Source: Terriglobia bacterium (GTDB taxonomy: Bacteria; Acidobacteriota; Terriglobia; Terriglobales; Acidobacteriaceae). Taken from it: a DNA stretch of 64,000 bases. Location of the stretch: assembly GCA_020072585.1 (NCBI GenBank), contig JAIQGL010000011.1:186001-250000 (forward strand), given 5' to 3'. Both the position numbers and the translations under genes were made by a program. Under the pieces are notes generated by a model. The model searched no databases. It was not told the origin of the DNA and worked only from the letters and a program-made list of their open reading frames with translations. Shown here one piece after another: positions 43,961 to 52,250 of the stretch (positions are counted from its first letter, which is position 1; every line of letters starts with the position of its first letter).

Positions 43961-46492
43961 ATGCTGAGGAATGCCATGCCGGAGGCGTCTACCACAGTTG
44001 CAGTGCCCGCCCTGTCAGCCAGCAACAAAGGCCTGTCATCGCAGGAGGCTGAAGAGCGGCTCAACCAGTTTGGGCAAAACGATCCTGCGCCTGTGCAGCG
44101 TGGTTCAGTGTTTGCGGAGTTGTCTCTGCTGTTGGTGAACCCCCTGGTGATCATTCTGCTGATCGCCGCCATGATTTCCGGCATGATTGGACAAATGCTG
44201 GATGCCGGCATCATCATCGGCATGGTGCTGATTGGGACCGGCATCAACTTCTTCCAAACTTACCGCTCCAAAATCGCCATAGAGAATCTGCGAGCACGCG
44301 TGGCGCCCACTGCAACCGTGCTGCGTGACGGTCGCTGGCAGGAGATTGACCGGAAGAAGCTTGTTCCCGGAGACACGGTCCGACTTTCCGCGGGAGACAT
44401 GGTCCCCGCCGACTCACGTCTTCTCGTATCGCGCGATCTCTATGTTCAGCAGGCGGCGCTTACGGGCGAATCCCTGCCTGCGGAGAAGGAGGCGAATGGC
44501 GACGAGGCTTCATCGAGTCCTGATTCCCGCAACATGGTTTTTCTGGGCACTTCCGTCGTCAGTGGGACAGCTACGGCGACGGTGGTGGCAACCGGCCGCA
44601 AAACAACGTTCGGCGACATAGCTGACCGCCTGGCTGCTCGTCCGCAGGAAACAGCGTTTGATCGCGGCTTGCGGCAGTTTGGCACGCTCATTATGCGTGC
44701 GGTTGTTTTTCTGGTTCTGTTTCTGGTGGTCGTGAGCATTGTGCTGCACCACGATCCATTGCAGTCTCTGCTCTTTGCCGTTGCGCTGGCCGTAGGCCTC
44801 ACGCCGGAATTTTTGCCGATGATCACCTCCGTCACTCTGGCAAGAGGCGCTGTAGTGATGGCGCGCAAGAAAGTGATTGTGAAGCATCTCTCCGCCATTC
44901 AAAACTTTGGCAGCATTGACGTGCTGTGCAGCGATAAGACCGGAACTCTCACGACCGGCGAAATGGTGCTTGAACGTTCCGTGGACCCATCAGGACAGCC
45001 ATCAGACCGCGTTTTTATGCTCGCCTGGCTGAACAGCAATTTTGAAACGGGCATCAAGAGCCCGCTTGATAAGGCGATCTGCAATCTCCCGTGCCCGGGT
45101 TCAGATCAGTTTGAGAAATGCGACGAAATTCCGTTTGATTTTGAGCGGCGCCGGCTCTCGATTGTCGTCAAGGACGTGTCCGGGCGAATGCTGATCAGCA
45201 AAGGCTCCCCCGAAGGAATTTTTTCGCTTCTCTCCTCATATGAGAGCCAGACGAAGGTTTTACCCGTTGACGCTGCTGCGCTGGCAAATTGCCGGACTAC
45301 CTATGAAGACCTTAGTAGCGGAGGGTTTCGCGTACTGGCCGTTGCCTATGCGCGCGTTCCTGCCCAAAGCGCTTATTCAGTTGCCGATGAACGTGCTTTA
45401 ACGCTGGCCGGTTTTTTAGTCTTCGGCGATCCTCCCAGAAAAGACGCAGCAGCGGCGGTTGCGGCCCTCAAGCGCGACGGCGTAGAGGTAAAGATCATTA
45501 CCGGCGACAACGACCTTGTCAGCGGAGCAATTTGCCGCCAGGTGGGCATTGATGCAGGGAAAATCGTGCTTGGCGCGGAACTGGAAAAGATCAGCGACGG
45601 CGCTTTGGCCCATGTGGCAGAACAAGCTACGGTCTTCGCGCGTGTCTCTCCGGCGCAGAAGAACCGCATCATCATGGCGCTCAAGCATCGCAGCCACGTA
45701 GTCGGCTATATGGGGGACGGTATTAATGATGCGCCTTCTCTTCACGCTGCCGATGTTGGCATCTCCGTTTCTTCAGCGGTGGATGTGGCGCGCGATGCCG
45801 CCGATATTATCCTGCTGGAACCCGGGCTGCAGGTGCTGCATGAGGGAATTCTCGAAGGCCGCAGGGCCTTTGGCAACGTCATGAAGTATTTGCTGATGGG
45901 GACCAGCTCTAACTTTGGCAACATGCTCAGCATGGCGGGAGCATCTTTGTTTCTTCCCTTCCTGCCCATGCTACCCACGCAGATCCTGCTGAACAACTTT
46001 CTCTATGACATGGCACAGGTCACGATTCCCAGTGACAATGTGGATGAGGCCTATATTCGCTCGCCGCAGCAATGGGACATTAAACTGATTCGCAATTTCA
46101 TGATCTTCATCGGGCCCATCAGCTCCATCTATGATTTTCTGACCTTCTATGTTCTTCTGTTTCTGTTGCATGCGGGTGAGGCAGAGTTCCATACGGGATG
46201 GTTTGTCGAATCACTCGCCACACAGACTCTGGTTTTATTTGTTATCCGCACCAGCGGAAACCCTTTTCGCAGCCGTCCCAGCCGTTCCTTGATCGCTACA
46301 ACTTTGGCCATTGTTCTGCTTGGCATTCTGATTCCGCTGACTCCCGTCGCCGGTAAACTGGGATTTACCCCTTTGCCCCCCATTTACTTTGTTTTCCTTG
46401 CCGCCGCTACCTTGACCTATCTTCTATTAGTAGAAGCAGCGAAGCGAATTCTGATGCGGGAAACCTTGCGGACGAAGAGCAGCAGCTTATGA
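43961..46492 (+). CDS. mgtA: MgtA-type P-type cation ATPase
   Basis: The 843-residue P-type ATPase has the TGES motif (LTGESLPAEKEA), phosphorylation site SDKTGTLTTGE with D325, KGSPEG, GDNDLV and GDGINDAPSLHAADVGIS. The C-terminal signature LLNNFLYDMAQVTIPSDNVDEAYIRSPQQWDIKLIRNFMIFIGPISSIYDFLTF is characteristic of magnesium importers MgtA/MgtB rather than calcium pumps. It should import Mg2+ across the inner membrane. The nearest unrelated gene ends 495 bp upstream, so it is probably monocistronic. Either the ATG at 43961 or 43976 may be used. Confidence 0.9.
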   Translation: MLRNAMPEASTTVAVPALSASNKGLSSQEAEERLNQFGQNDPAPVQRGSVFAELSLLLVNPLVIILLIAAMISGMIGQMLDAGIIIGMVLIGTGINFFQTYRSKIAIENLRARVAPTATVLRDGRWQEIDRKKLVPGDTVRLSAGDMVPADSRLLVSRDLYVQQAALTGESLPAEKEANGDEASSSPDSRNMVFLGTSVVSGTATATVVATGRKTTFGDIADRLAARPQETAFDRGLRQFGTLIMRAVVFLVLFLVVVSIVLHHDPLQSLLFAVALAVGLTPEFLPMITSVTLARGAVVMARKKVIVKHLSAIQNFGSIDVLCSDKTGTLTTGEMVLERSVDPSGQPSDRVFMLAWLNSNFETGIKSPLDKAICNLPCPGSDQFEKCDEIPFDFERRRLSIVVKDVSGRMLISKGSPEGIFSLLSSYESQTKVLPVDAAALANCRTTYEDLSSGGFRVLAVAYARVPAQSAYSVADERALTLAGFLVFGDPPRKDAAAAVAALKRDGVEVKIITGDNDLVSGAICRQVGIDAGKIVLGAELEKISDGALAHVAEQATVFARVSPAQKNRIIMALKHRSHVVGYMGDGINDAPSLHAADVGISVSSAVDVARDAADIILLEPGLQVLHEGILEGRRAFGNVMKYLLMGTSSNFGNMLSMAGASLFLPFLPMLPTQILLNNFLYDMAQVTIPSDNVDEAYIRSPQQWDIKLIRNFMIFIGPISSIYDFLTFYVLLFLLHAGEAEFHTGWFVESLATQTLVLFVIRTSGNPFRSRPSRSLIATTLAIVLLGILIPLTPVAGKLGFTPLPPIYFVFLAAATLTYLLLVEAAKRILMRETLRTKSSSL

Positions 46493-46531
46493 CCAATGCT
46501 TACAAGCACCGCTTAGGCGTGGACGAGCAGC

Positions 46532-47308
46532 CTATTTGGGTGTTTTCAACAGGCTAAGCACGAAGAGTACAGCAGAAATAATTACAACGGTAGGCCCCGA
46601 TGTGGAAGTGTGCAACACATAGTTGCTCAGTACAAGTCCCAATCCGACCGCTAATGCACTGGCGGTGCAGGAAAACAACAGGAACTGCGCAATATCTCTG
46701 CCCAAACGGCGACCAGTAGTGGCCGGAAGAATAATCAAAGCTCCGGCAAGCAGCCCACCCATGAAACGCAGGCCGACCAGCACGGTAAGACTGAACGCAA
46801 GAAGAAAATAGAGATTGAGCCGATTCAGCTTCACTCCGGTAGCAGCAGCCAATTCTGTTGAAAACAAGGAGAGGGTCAACTGGTCCTTGAATTGAAGCAC
46901 AAACACAATAATTGCGATAACGCACGCAACACCTGCGGCGAAAGCAGGGGATGATAACTGCTGGAATTTGCCGAAAAGCGCTTCAACCAGGTCTTCTTTA
47001 GGTGTGAGTACCGCCCCGATAGCGACTGAAGCTGCGAATACAACTCCGATGATGGCGTCTGTAGTGAACCCGGTCTTTTTTTGCAGCTGCCAGATCAGGA
47101 GCGTACCAAGGAAAAGCGCCGTCCCGCCGCCCAGCAGCGGGCTGAAATTCAGCAAGAATGCCAGACCAAGTCCTGGCAAAGCAATATGAGAGATGACATC
47201 GCCAGCTAAAAGCATGCGCCGCATTAAAGCAAAGCTGCCCACCATGCCTGCGGCTATCGCGAACAGCAATGCCAGAACAGCCGAATAGGTTTCGCTCCCG
47301 GGAGTCAT
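46532..47308 (-). CDS. Zn/Mn-type ABC transporter permease (ABC-3 family)
   Basis: The 258-residue protein has about eight membrane helices and family landmarks: AIAAGMVGSFALMRRMLLAGDVISHIALPGLGLAF, TDAIIGVVFAASVAIG, and VGLRFMGGLLAGALIILPATTGRRLG. The family imports zinc or manganese. Its ATG overlaps the stop of the ATPase gene. No periplasmic binding-protein gene is present nearby, so the transporter must use one encoded elsewhere. Confidence 0.9.
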   Translation of the reverse strand: MTPGSETYSAVLALLFAIAAGMVGSFALMRRMLLAGDVISHIALPGLGLAFLLNFSPLLGGGTALFLGTLLIWQLQKKTGFTTDAIIGVVFAASVAIGAVLTPKEDLVEALFGKFQQLSSPAFAAGVACVIAIIVFVLQFKDQLTLSLFSTELAAATGVKLNRLNLYFLLAFSLTVLVGLRFMGGLLAGALIILPATTGRRLGRDIAQFLLFSCTASALAVGLGLVLSNYVLHTSTSGPTVVIISAVLFVLSLLKTPK

Positions 47309-48045
47309 AGCTTTGTGCCCGTACCAGTCAATGTTCCCCGGTGATCATGCTGATGCTGATAGTACTGCGGGGGGGCGGAATAGAGTTCCGCGAGCATATC
47401 TGGTGTAAGCATTTCCTGTGGCGGCCCCAGGCAGGGCCTGTCTTTGCAGAGGCACAAAACCAGATTGGCGGACCGATGCACAACACTGAGATCGTGCGAT
47501 ACCATAATTACCGTCAGCCCTTTCTGCCGCCGCAACTGCGCAACCAATTCATAAATCCGTTCTTCTGCCAACTCGTCAAGGCTTGCAGTGGGTTCGTCAA
47601 ACAACAACACATTCGGGTTGCCCAAAAGGGCGAATGCAATCAAGGCTTTTTGAAACTGTCCGCCAGAGACAACTCCAACATTTGCGTGAAGGAGGTCTCT
47701 GGAGAGGCCAACGATTTCAGCAACCGACTCGATCTCTTTTGCGGAGAGTTTCAGAAAACGTGCTTTTGCGGCAAGAAGGTCATACACGCTGAGAGGCAAC
47801 TGACGGTCTGCTGCGACCCTTTGTGGAACATAGCCGACGCGCGCAGCCGGTGACCAAACAATGTCACCCTGAAAAGGGACCAGCCCCAGAAGGGCCTTCA
47901 ACAGGACTGTCTTGCCGGAGCCGTTCGGGCCAATCACGGCCAGATCGTCGCCGGCATGAACATCGAAACTCAAGCCACGAATGACAATACGATTGCCGAA
48001 GGCGATGGAGAGATTTCGAACGGAAAGAATGTTTGCAGGCGTCAT
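47305..48045 (-). CDS. Zn/Mn-type ABC transporter ATPase
   Basis: Preceded by GAGGAG, the roughly 246-residue ATPase has Walker A GPNGSGKT, the signature VSGGQFQKALIAFAL (a Phe-for-Gln variant of SGGQ-x-Q), Walker B NVLLFDEPTASLDE and the switch histidine (MVSHD). The C-terminus is histidine-rich (YYQHQHDHRG), as in zinc/manganese transport ATPases. It is coupled to the permease by a 4-bp overlap. A palindrome at 48213 lies 168 bp upstream. Confidence 0.92.
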   Translation of the reverse strand: MTPANILSVRNLSIAFGNRIVIRGLSFDVHAGDDLAVIGPNGSGKTVLLKALLGLVPFQGDIVWSPAARVGYVPQRVAADRQLPLSVYDLLAAKARFLKLSAKEIESVAEIVGLSRDLLHANVGVVSGGQFQKALIAFALLGNPNVLLFDEPTASLDELAEERIYELVAQLRRQKGLTVIMVSHDLSVVHRSANLVLCLCKDRPCLGPPQEMLTPDMLAELYSAPPQYYQHQHDHRGTLTGTGTKL

Positions 48046-48212
48046 CAACTCCTCAGTTTCCGCTTACCATTCATTCAATCAACAGGGGCTGAAGACAAAA
48101 GTTTACTTCGATTTCTCAATCAGATTCGCTGCAATTTTAAAGCGGCCTCTTGTGCAGGGTTTCACATTCCAACCCCTTGCTTACAGTTTAGAGAGGGAAG
48201 ATCACAACCATA

Positions 48213-48228
48213 TGTGATCGCCGTCACA
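48213..48228. promoter_or_regulatory. CRP/FNR-type site, TGTGA-N6-TCACA
   Basis: TGTGATCGCCGTCACA is a perfect CRP-consensus dyad. It lies 168 bp upstream of the leftward ABC operon and just upstream of the candidate rightward RNA, which may be its real target. Confidence 0.68.
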
Positions 48229-48249
48229 TGCTTACATTTTTAACCGGCG

Positions 48250-48500
48250 TTAGCCTCTAGATATCGGTAAAGGCGAAACGGGAGGCCCGCTCTCTAGCGG
48301 GAACGGACCTCCATTCGAACTTGCAGAGTACCGAGTCTTCCGAAGGGAGTCGGAGGACGGCCAACCGGCTGCTTTGTGATAAGCGGTAGGGCTGGCACTT
48401 GCAGATGCAGCATCCTCACAGCAGGGCTGTGGCTCCCGTGGGACAAGGCGAATTCAGCCGAAGTCAACAGGTTCACACTACGGAGTCACGGCCCTTTTTT
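48250..48500 (+). ncRNA. Candidate structured RNA with terminator
   Basis: About 250 nt without a protein gene fold into a chain of stems. CGGTA (near 48265) could pair with TACCG (near 48330), enclosing GGAGG/CCTCC and the perfect CCCGCT-CTCT-AGCGGG hairpin (about 48284-48299). More paired segments follow, and the region ends in a 13-bp stem and six T residues. The RNA begins soon after a perfect CRP-type site. It matches none of the riboswitch consensus sequences I can recall. A trans-acting regulatory RNA or leader of the macA operon are both possible. Confidence 0.5.
48424..48500 (+). terminator. Long terminator stem of the candidate RNA
   Basis: GGGCTGTGGCTCC (48424-48436) pairs with GGAGTCACGGCCC (48482-48494) through 13 pairs, two of them G-U, followed by TTTTTT (48495-48500). 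The 45-nt loop holds smaller hairpins. Confidence 0.6.
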
Positions 48501-48566
48501 ATGAAATGCCCGATTTGACAGCGCTCAACCGCAACGCGGCGGGTAATTGTGGCACCCATCCGGCCA

Positions 48567-48582
48567 TGTGATTCTGATCACG
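48567..48582. promoter_or_regulatory. CRP/FNR-type site, TGTGA-N6-TCACG
   Basis: TGTGATTCTGATCACG lies 96 bp before the macA-like start, downstream of the RNA terminator, so the efflux operon probably has its own promoter here. Confidence 0.62.
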
Positions 48583-48678
48583 GCACACCTCTCTAAACTC
48601 CAGCTAACCTGTGGGTAAGCAAATTCTGCTGCGCTCATCCTTTGGTTTCTCATGGGCGCAGGAAGGAGCTGGGGCATT

Positions 48679-50127
48679 ATGCCTTTAATAGCAGAGCAGC
48701 CTCCCAAGGTAGTTGCGATACCGGCCATCGTTCCCGCACCGATTGTGCATCCTCGCAGGCATTTCAAGCTGAAGTGGATATTCTGGATCTGCCTTGCCAT
48801 ATTGCTTGCCGCCGGCGGATTGTATTGGCGGTCCTACTCGCAGAATAAAATCAGTTTTGATACCACACCCATTGAGCGCGGTTCGATACAGTCCACCATC
48901 ACCGCAACTGGCACGTTGAACCCGGTGGTCAATGTGCAAGTGAGCAGCCAGGTTTCCGGCAACATCAAAGCACTTTACGCGGATTTTAATACCAAGGTCA
49001 CCAAAGGCCAGTTAGTGGCACTGATTGATCCGCAGATCTTCCAGGCGCAGGTGGACCAGGCAAGTGGGGCTGCCGGCGCCGCGCGGGCCGCTGTTGTTAC
49101 GGCACAGGCGCAGGTGGAAAAGGCCAGGGCGGAGCTGGCCGGAGCTGTGGCGAACAAGGACAATTTGCAGGCGGTGCTGGCCAAGGACAAGGCCAGCGCT
49201 CTCAACGCAAAGATACAGTTTGAGCGCTCGGATTCTTTGTTCGCAAAAGGGATCGTCTCACAACAAGAACATGACACGGCGAAGGCAAACTACGATGCCT
49301 ATGAAGCGCAACTGACCGCCGACCAGTCTCAGATAGCCGCAGCCGAAGAAAATATCCGGTCAGCACAGTCACAGATCAACGTGGTCCTCAGGCAGTTAGA
49401 GGCAACGCAAGCACAACAACGGCAGTCTGAGGCTGTCCTGGCGCAAGCGATGATCAATCTGGGACACACCCGGATTCTCGCACCCGTTTCCGGGACCGTG
49501 ATCGCACGCCACTTTGATGTAGGACAGACCGTGGCCGCTTCATTCCAGGCTCCGGACATCTTCGACATCGCGCAGGATCTCACCAAAATGCAGGTGGACA
49601 CGAACGTGGACGAGTCGGATGTGGGCACGATACGGGCGGGCCAGCCGGCTACGTTCACCGTTGATGCATATCCAGACACAACGTTTCGCGCCGTTGTAGT
49701 GGATGTCCGCAAAGCCCCGATCATTCAGCAGAATGTAGTGACCTATGATGTTGTGATCGGCGTCAGCAATCCCGAGGTCAAACTCTTCCCCGGCATGACC
49801 GCCAACGTCTCGATTCTTACGGCGCGGCAGGAGGATGTGCTCAAGGTAGCGAATGCCGCGCTGCGTTTCCATCCGGCAGCGGATTTGTTGAAACAAGCTG
49901 GCGTGAGCCCGCCAAAAGGCGGTGGAGCACAAATCTATCTGCTGAGGGAGGGAAAGCTCACAGCGATCCCAATCAAACTCGGGCTCTCGGACGGAAGATC
50001 AACCGCAATTACCGGCTCGGGACTAAAGCCGGGAGACGCCGCCGTGATTCGAGCAATTACATCCAAGGCATCCAGCACCAGCAACAGTGCCACTGCGCCC
50101 AGCCCGCAGAGGGGCCCGAGAATATAA
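48679..50127 (+). CDS. MacA-like periplasmic adaptor of an efflux system
   Basis: From the ATG at 48679 (AAGGAG upstream; the frame is open from 48652) the 482-residue protein has one N-terminal membrane helix (about 30-50) and the HlyD/MacA layout: a lipoyl half (ATGTLNPVVNVQVSSQVSGNIKALY), a long helical hairpin rich in Ala and Gln, the second lipoyl half (ILAPVSGTVIARHFDVGQTV) and beta-barrel domains. It should link the MacB-like inner-membrane pump to an outer-membrane channel, which is not encoded here. It is the first gene of a three-gene operon. Confidence 0.9.
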   Translation: MPLIAEQPPKVVAIPAIVPAPIVHPRRHFKLKWIFWICLAILLAAGGLYWRSYSQNKISFDTTPIERGSIQSTITATGTLNPVVNVQVSSQVSGNIKALYADFNTKVTKGQLVALIDPQIFQAQVDQASGAAGAARAAVVTAQAQVEKARAELAGAVANKDNLQAVLAKDKASALNAKIQFERSDSLFAKGIVSQQEHDTAKANYDAYEAQLTADQSQIAAAEENIRSAQSQINVVLRQLEATQAQQRQSEAVLAQAMINLGHTRILAPVSGTVIARHFDVGQTVAASFQAPDIFDIAQDLTKMQVDTNVDESDVGTIRAGQPATFTVDAYPDTTFRAVVVDVRKAPIIQQNVVTYDVVIGVSNPEVKLFPGMTANVSILTARQEDVLKVANAALRFHPAADLLKQAGVSPPKGGGAQIYLLREGKLTAIPIKLGLSDGRSTAITGSGLKPGDAAVIRAITSKASSTSNSATAPSPQRGPRI

Positions 50128-50137
50128 GAGCATAGAT

Positions 50138-50887
50138 ATGCCATCTCTCATTGATGTTCAACATCTCGGCAAGAGTTACAACCTTGGTGAAACGACGGTC
50201 CACGCTCTGCGGGATGTTTCTTTGCAGATTGAACGCGGATCTTTCGTCGCGGTGATGGGACCCTCTGGCTCAGGCAAATCCACTTTTGTAAACCTGCTTG
50301 GCTGCCTTGATCGCCCAACGTCCGGCCGCTATCTGCTGGACGGTTTTCCAGTGGAAGACCTTGACCGCGATCAACTGGCCGAGATTCGCAACCGAAAGGT
50401 CGGATTTATTTTCCAGAACTTCAGCCTGTTGGCGCGCACCAGCGCCCTGGAAAATGTAGAGTTGCCGCTTCTTTACGCCGATCATGATGTGCCGGACGCG
50501 GAAGAGCGTGCGCGAAATGCCCTGGCTTCCGTGGGCCTTGCTGGCCGCGAATTGAGCCAGCCGAGCCAGCTTTCCGGCGGCCAGCAACAGAGAGTGGCGA
50601 TCGCGCGGGCCCTGGTCAACAATCCTGAGATTCTTCTGGCGGATGAGCCCACCGGCCAGCTTGACTCCCGCACCAGTGACGAGATCATGAAGATCTTTCA
50701 GGAATTGAACCGTGTGCGGGGGATCACGATTATTTTGATAACGCATTCGGACGAAATAGCCGCTTACGCGAATCACATTATCCGCTTCCGTGATGGCCAG
50801 GTGGTGAGCAATGAACCGGTTGTTCATCCTGCTTATGCCGGCGCGCAAATGCGGTTCGTCCCCAGTGCTGTGAAGGTGCTGCAATGA
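50138..50887 (+). CDS. MacB-like ABC transporter ATPase (separate subunit)
   Basis: The 249-residue ATPase has Walker [12 protein letters not shown]-loop FIFQNFSLL, signature [16 protein letters not shown], Walker [13 protein letters not shown] and switch His (ITHSDE). It belongs to the LolD/MacB group. In Escherichia coli MacB this domain is fused to the permease; here it is separate, with the permease starting inside its stop (ATGA). Confidence 0.93.
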   Translation: MPSLIDVQHLGKSYNLGETTVHALRDVSLQIERGSFVAVMGPSGSGKSTFVNLLGCLDRPTSGRYLLDGFPVEDLDRDQLAEIRNRKVGFIFQNFSLLARTSALENVELPLLYADHDVPDAEERARNALASVGLAGRELSQPSQLSGGQQQRVAIARALVNNPEILLADEPTGQLDSRTSDEIMKIFQELNRVRGITIILITHSDEIAAYANHIIRFRDGQVVSNEPVVHPAYAGAQMRFVPSAVKVLQ

Positions 50888-52119
50888 AACGTCTGCTTTC
50901 GGCTGTTCGAATTGCGTTGCGCGCTTTGAAGGTCAATAAAGTCCGCTCATCTCTCACCATGCTCGGTATCGTGATCGGGGTCGCCGCCGTGATTGCGACC
51001 GTCGCCGTGGGATCAGGGGCCACGCAGCGCGTGCAGCAACAGATTGCAAGTATCGGCAGCAATCTGGTCATGATTATTCCGGGGAGCCTCACTTCGTCCG
51101 GTCTGCACATGGGCACCGGCAATGCAATTACGCTGTCTGAAACCGATGCCAGGGAGCTAATGGCCCAGTGTCCTGAGATATCCGTGGCGGCGCCGGTCGT
51201 CCGAGGCGGGGCGCAAGTGGTATATGGCGACAGCAACTGGGGCACGATCATAATGGGCACGACCCCGGCCTATCTAACCATCCGCGATCTTTTTGTCTCC
51301 AAAGGAGCTGGCTTTTCTGACCGCGACGTTGATTCGGCGAACAAGGTGGCTGTGCTGGGACAAACCGTCGTCGACAATCTTTTCGGCAGTGTAGATCCGA
51401 TTGGCAAGTCCATTCGCATTAAGCATGTGCCCTTCACAGTTGTTGGAGTGCTGGAACGGAAAGGCCAGTCGCCTACAGGCCAGGACCAGGATGACAATAT
51501 TTTGATGCCGATTTCAACCGCGAAAAGAAAGGTCATCGGGAGCAGATCAGCCAATGGTGACGCAGTGAATAGCATTCTGGTGCAGGCAACGAATATGAGC
51601 CAAATCGAAACGGCGCAGGATGAGGCCCGGGCACTGCTCCGCCAGCGGCATCACCTTCAACCTGCGGAGGATGACGATTTTTCGATTCGCAACATGCAGG
51701 AAGTTTTTGCAGCGCAGGAAACGTCCTCGCGGGTCATGTCGCTCATGCTGGCGGCGGTCGCATCCGTATCGTTGATCGTAGGCGGAATCGGCATCATGAA
51801 CATTATGCTGGTTTCTGTCCGGGAGCGCACTCGCGAGATCGGGCTGCGCCAGGCAGTGGGCGCCAAAACGCGCGACATCCTTACCCAGTTTCTAGTGGAG
51901 GCAATAACGCTTTCCATTGCAGGCGGCGCCGTGGGGATTGTAGTGGGAATCACTGCATCGGCCATTGTTTCCAGGCTGGCCAACTGGCAGACGGTGATCG
52001 GTGTGGGCTCGGTGCTTCTCGCGGTGCTCTTTTCGGCCCTGGTAGGAGTTGCATTCGGCTATTATCCGGCCCGTAAAGCAGCATACCTGGATCCAATTGA
52101 GGCCCTGCGCTACGAATAG
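50884..52119 (+). CDS. MacB-like ABC transporter permease
   Basis: The 411-residue permease has the MacB/FtsX pattern: an N-terminal helix (SLTMLGIVIGVAAVIATVAVGSGA), a large periplasmic domain and three C-terminal helices, with the conserved MNIMLVSVRERTREIGLRQAVGA segment and GYYPARKAAYLDPIEALRYE ending. With the adaptor it would export a peptide, lipid or drug. The start overlaps the ATPase stop by 4 bp. Confidence 0.93.
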   Translation: MKRLLSAVRIALRALKVNKVRSSLTMLGIVIGVAAVIATVAVGSGATQRVQQQIASIGSNLVMIIPGSLTSSGLHMGTGNAITLSETDARELMAQCPEISVAAPVVRGGAQVVYGDSNWGTIIMGTTPAYLTIRDLFVSKGAGFSDRDVDSANKVAVLGQTVVDNLFGSVDPIGKSIRIKHVPFTVVGVLERKGQSPTGQDQDDNILMPISTAKRKVIGSRSANGDAVNSILVQATNMSQIETAQDEARALLRQRHHLQPAEDDDFSIRNMQEVFAAQETSSRVMSLMLAAVASVSLIVGGIGIMNIMLVSVRERTREIGLRQAVGAKTRDILTQFLVEAITLSIAGGAVGIVVGITASAIVSRLANWQTVIGVGSVLLAVLFSALVGVAFGYYPARKAAYLDPIEALRYE

Positions 52120-52201
52120 GTACGAACGACGACTGAACAAACACAAACCCCTTGGCAAAATTCTTCGTTGCTCTCGCATGGTCTTTTTGCAACCTGCCTT
52201 C

Positions 52202-52217
52202 TGTGATCCGCATCACG
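52202..52217. promoter_or_regulatory. CRP/FNR-type site, TGTGA-N6-TCACG
   Basis: TGTGATCCGCATCACG lies 33 bp before the proposed GTG of the L,D-transpeptidase gene, unusually close, so the true start of that gene may be further in. Confidence 0.62.
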
Positions 52218-52250
52218 GGCGTTTCGGCTCAGAAGAATTGAAAATGATAA

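Noticed and set aside
48250-48500. Known riboswitch (c-di-GMP, cobalamin, TPP, SAM, Mn yybP-ykoY)
   Set aside because: The conserved cores of these classes that I can recall were looked for and not found, so it is left as an unassigned RNA.
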